From Stratiolaelaps scimitus (lineage: Eukaryota; Arthropoda; Arachnida; Mesostigmata; Laelapidae): a stretch of DNA of 64,000 nucleotides. Below, in pieces: positions 61,375 through 64,000 of this stretch. The stretch is from contig JABWDB010000007.1 of assembly GCA_019614645.1 (NCBI GenBank), positions 1,550,001 to 1,614,000 on the forward strand. The letters are read 5' to 3'. A program made the position numbers and the translations under genes. The notes below the pieces were generated by a model. It did not search any database and was not told the DNA's origin. It saw only the letters and a program-made list of their open reading frames with translations. The stretch's first letter is position 1, and every line of letters begins with the position of its first letter.

Positions 61375-63323
61375 ATGGTAAGCATCAACTGACTGGCCTT
61401 TGAGCTGATTAGCAAAGGCTGCCGAACATTCATAAGAGAAACACTTTGTGTCCTTGTATACATATAGTGACCGCTCGTGGTATTGTCACGACGGATTTTG
61501 TATAGTAGGATAAATAACCGTCCCACGTTTTTTGCTGTTATGCTTCACCTGGTTACAGTCGTTAATGCTAAGAGTAGCTTCCATTTATGCATTCTGTTTG
61601 TTTATGTGTTTTTAGTACTGACTATTTTCTCGTTGCTTTGGTACCCCGTCAATTGGGTATCCTATGCCGTATGTCCGCAGTTCCTCACTTTTATACCGAG
61701 AGAAAACTTCATTGGATCAAATGTGCCTTGATAGTGATTCTGAAGTCTGAAGCCTTTTTATTCCTCGTTGTCTGCCTGAAACCCCTTGAAGGACCACTGA
61801 CTTCGAGTGGTTTGCAACAAACCACAAACGTATGGGTTTATCTTACCTTTGTATTTCTATTTCAGCGAGTGTTTGTAGCAATTCTTCCGTTGCTGTTGAT
61901 GTCGGGCGGTGCCCTAGCGAAGGCTGCAGGCTATGGCGGAGGTCCTTCCAGTGGAGGTGCCGAAGACTTTGAGGAGGGTATTGGAGGAGGTCACCATGCC
62001 CCAAGCGCCCAACAGGCCCATGCTAATGCTGGAAATGCTGTCGATACATCTGCGCCAACTCACGGTGGATACTCAAATAAGCCAGCATTCCAACCCAGCT
62101 ATGGACAGGGAGGCGCCTCAAGAGGACACCACAGTGGCGGAGCTACTGGGGGTGCATATAGTGCTCCTGCAGCTGCGTCTCGACCTAGTTATGCATCGCA
62201 AGGACAAGTGAAGCCTCAGGGTGGCTATGGTGGTGGTGCTTCATACGGAGGAGCTTCTCAAGGCGGCTATGGCGGTGCTAATGGAGGCTCTAAAGGATAC
62301 CAGGCGCCTGCGTCTGCTCCGGCTTATGGAGGTGGACACGGCGGGTCTGGAGGTTATGGAGGAGCTGGCGGTCATGGAGGAGCTGGCGGTCAGGGAGGCG
62401 CTGGAGGTCACGGATGGGAGCCCTACTCATTCTCGTATGCCGCTGAGGATGCTGAGGGCTCACACTCGCACAGTGCTCAAGGGGATGCTCAAGGCAGAGT
62501 GGCTGGAGAATACACTATTCAGCTTACCGACGGAAGATCTCGAACAGTCAAGTGAGTTATCTTTGTATTCTATTATATTTGGCTGTTACTTGAAAAACTA
62601 CCTTCACTATTCTCAACAATCTTCTTCTCCACAAGATTACCTTCCGAGCATATTTTCCTTTCATGACGTCGATTTAATATGTATATAAATGTTTAGTTTC
62701 TGCTTGCCGTTGACATGGTAGTTAACATTCATTTAAGCTTGATCCATAAAGAATCGCTTCCAGTCTAAGATCGAACGAAATTTGTACTACCAGATGTTAC
62801 CACGTCAAACCACATATTTATATGATATAAAGACCTTACACATATTTGTGTTTGCCTTTTCATCAGGTACACAGCTGACGAAAACGGTTATCGTGCTGAT
62901 ATTGTGACGAACGAGCTCGGAACCGAGTCGAAGAACCCCGCCGATGTCACGATCCAGTCCTCTGCACCAACTGGTGAAGAAGCTGCCTATCAATCGGGCG
63001 GTGCCGGCAGTGGTGGATCATATGGCGGTGCAGCGGCTTCAGCGGGTCAGTCCTACGATAGTCAATCCTACGCGAAATCCCAGCCATTCTCGCAGTCTAA
63101 TTCGTTCTCTTCGGGATCCACTGGAGCTTACTCCCAGCCGGGGGCTGGAGGATCTCCTCATGGACAACAACGGCAGCACTCGCAGCCATCATATTCAGCC
63201 GGTCATAGCGATGCAGGAGCCGATCACCACGGGGGATCTCATGGCGGAGCTGAACCAGGAAGCCACCGTTCTGAGCTCCAAGAGCAGACACCTAGGCGCA
63301 GAAATAAGCCCTCCTACGGATAA
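61375..63323 (+). CDS. Cuticle protein, R&R chitin-binding, copy 4 (381 aa)
   Basis: Coding exons are 61,375-61,377 (ATG only), 61,866-62,551 and 62,867-63,323; introns are 488 and 315 bp. Intron 1 is about 230 bp shorter than in the other copies. The N-terminal half is copy-1-like: it keeps the 31-residue HANAGNAV...YGQGG stretch. The domain half of exon 2 is copy-2/3-like (GRVAGEYTIQLTDGRSRTVK instead of copy 1's VTGEY and LADGR). It lacks the five-residue GDGGH-type segment before GWEPY, which starts at residue 184; the intron splits Lys230. The tail has its own changes (SPHGQQR, SYSAGHSDAGADHH, AEPGSHRSELQE). A long open frame running back to 61,587 reads through intron 1 and should not be used as the start. 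The 3' UTR runs off the window before the expected poly(A) site. Confidence 0.85.
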
Positions 63324-64000
63324 ACAACGGATATAGTCCGAGAAGTATTACCGTTACGATTTTTATGCAGGATTAGTATGCTACGTGTATTGAAGTTGAT
63401 CATTACAGGTGATGAATCCAGTGATGCACCACTCACAAGCTATGCAACTTTCCTATTATGAAGTTCCCGATTGGTGGGAATTCCTTTTGTTATTTTAAAA
63501 TGTGGATGTTTGAACGCTAATTGCATTTATGGCCCTTGGTTGTGGCATCTTTTACAATTCGTGTTCAGAGCACCCTGTGACAGCAAACTAATGCCATTTA
63601 GCTCCTCCTATAACGGCCACAAGAATACAACAGAACACCTACAGGAAATAGTTCAGGTCGATAATGTTCAAAGAGGACGCCAGGGTGTTTTTTCGATATG
63701 AGATCACTAGTTTTTTTCTTATTCATGTCCAGCATCAGATATCCAAGTGTTCGTCTATGTTGGTGTGTAGAATTTGACCAACTTACAAATGGGTGCCTGC
63801 AATTGTCGGCCTAGACTATCTCTAATCATTCATATTCCCCTGTGTATACATAAATATCTCATATGTGTTTTGACTGTATTTCGTGCGTCATCATCCTGTT
63901 GTATGTGAGCGTGTCTCCGGTTAAGTAATCGCTTGCTCTACCTATTTTTCTGTATTGCCCATGATGGTCACGTTGTCGATTATGGGAAAATGACTCATGC
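63324..64000 (+). other. 3' UTR and downstream flank of copy 4, window end
   Basis: About 170 bp after the stop the sequence begins to diverge from the other units: an insertion of roughly 60 bp near 63,545-63,605 and many substitutions up to about 63,720. It is then recognisable again (CATCAGATATCCAAGTG...). The window ends before the position where AATAAA is expected (about 64,170). This is the most diverged 3' flank of the four. Confidence 0.6.

Noticed and set aside
61587..61865. Long in-frame extension upstream of copy 4 exon 2, giving a 322-codon frame
   Set aside because: It lies inside intron 1, is not open in the other copies, and puts about 93 residues before a perfect signal peptide. 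The conserved ATG|gtaagc and TTTCAG sites explain the N-terminus better.

Overview
The window looks like nuclear DNA of an arachnid, most likely a mite or tick. This rests on the spliced protein-coding genes, dense AT microsatellites, decayed LINE and tRNA-derived elements, and the cuticle proteins themselves. Those proteins carry a chitin-binding R&R (chitin_bind_4) domain with an arachnid-style tail (TNELGTESKNPADV). Species-level placement is inference; no prokaryotic or viral gene organisation is visible.

Layout. Positions 1 to about 43,020 form a gene-poor stretch with no gene I can name. It is full of (AT)n microsatellites and holds decayed non-LTR retrotransposon pieces on the minus strand: reverse transcriptase at 4.93-5.87 kb, a 3' tail at 34.0-34.17 kb and an ORF C-terminus at 41.35-41.62 kb. 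It also has several tRNA-derived SINE-like heads (2.66, 12.74, 26.64, 27.1 and 34.41 kb) and two long inverted repeats (4.28 and 19.20 kb). One unrecognised ORF at 31.28-31.77 kb (minus) is the only candidate exon I would keep.

From about 43,025 to the end lies a head-to-tail array of four units, each about 5.8-6.0 kb. Each unit holds one plus-strand cuticle-protein gene. All four genes share one architecture: a TATA box, an initiator about 26 bp downstream, an ATG-free 5' UTR, and a first exon that ends exactly with the start codon (ATG|gtaagc). Intron 1 follows, then exon 2 (signal peptide, Gly/Tyr/His-rich region, first half of the R&R domain), a phase-2 intron, and exon 3 (second half of the domain, Ser/Gln/His-rich tail). 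A conserved AATAAA lies about 850 bp past the stop. Predicted proteins are 386, 356, 356 and 381 aa. Copies 2 and 3 differ by two residues.

The spacers share the same embedded transposon debris: a minus-strand LINE 3' end with a zinc-knuckle remnant and poly-A tract, a second minus-strand LINE C-terminal remnant, and a possible plus-strand piggyBac-like C-terminus. These insertions therefore predate the amplification. Copy 4 appears to be a mosaic of copy-1-like and copy-2/3-like sequence, which suggests gene conversion or unequal crossing over. The four products would all be secreted into the procuticle as chitin-binding structural proteins; the array probably raises dosage and diversifies low-complexity flanks around an almost invariant domain.
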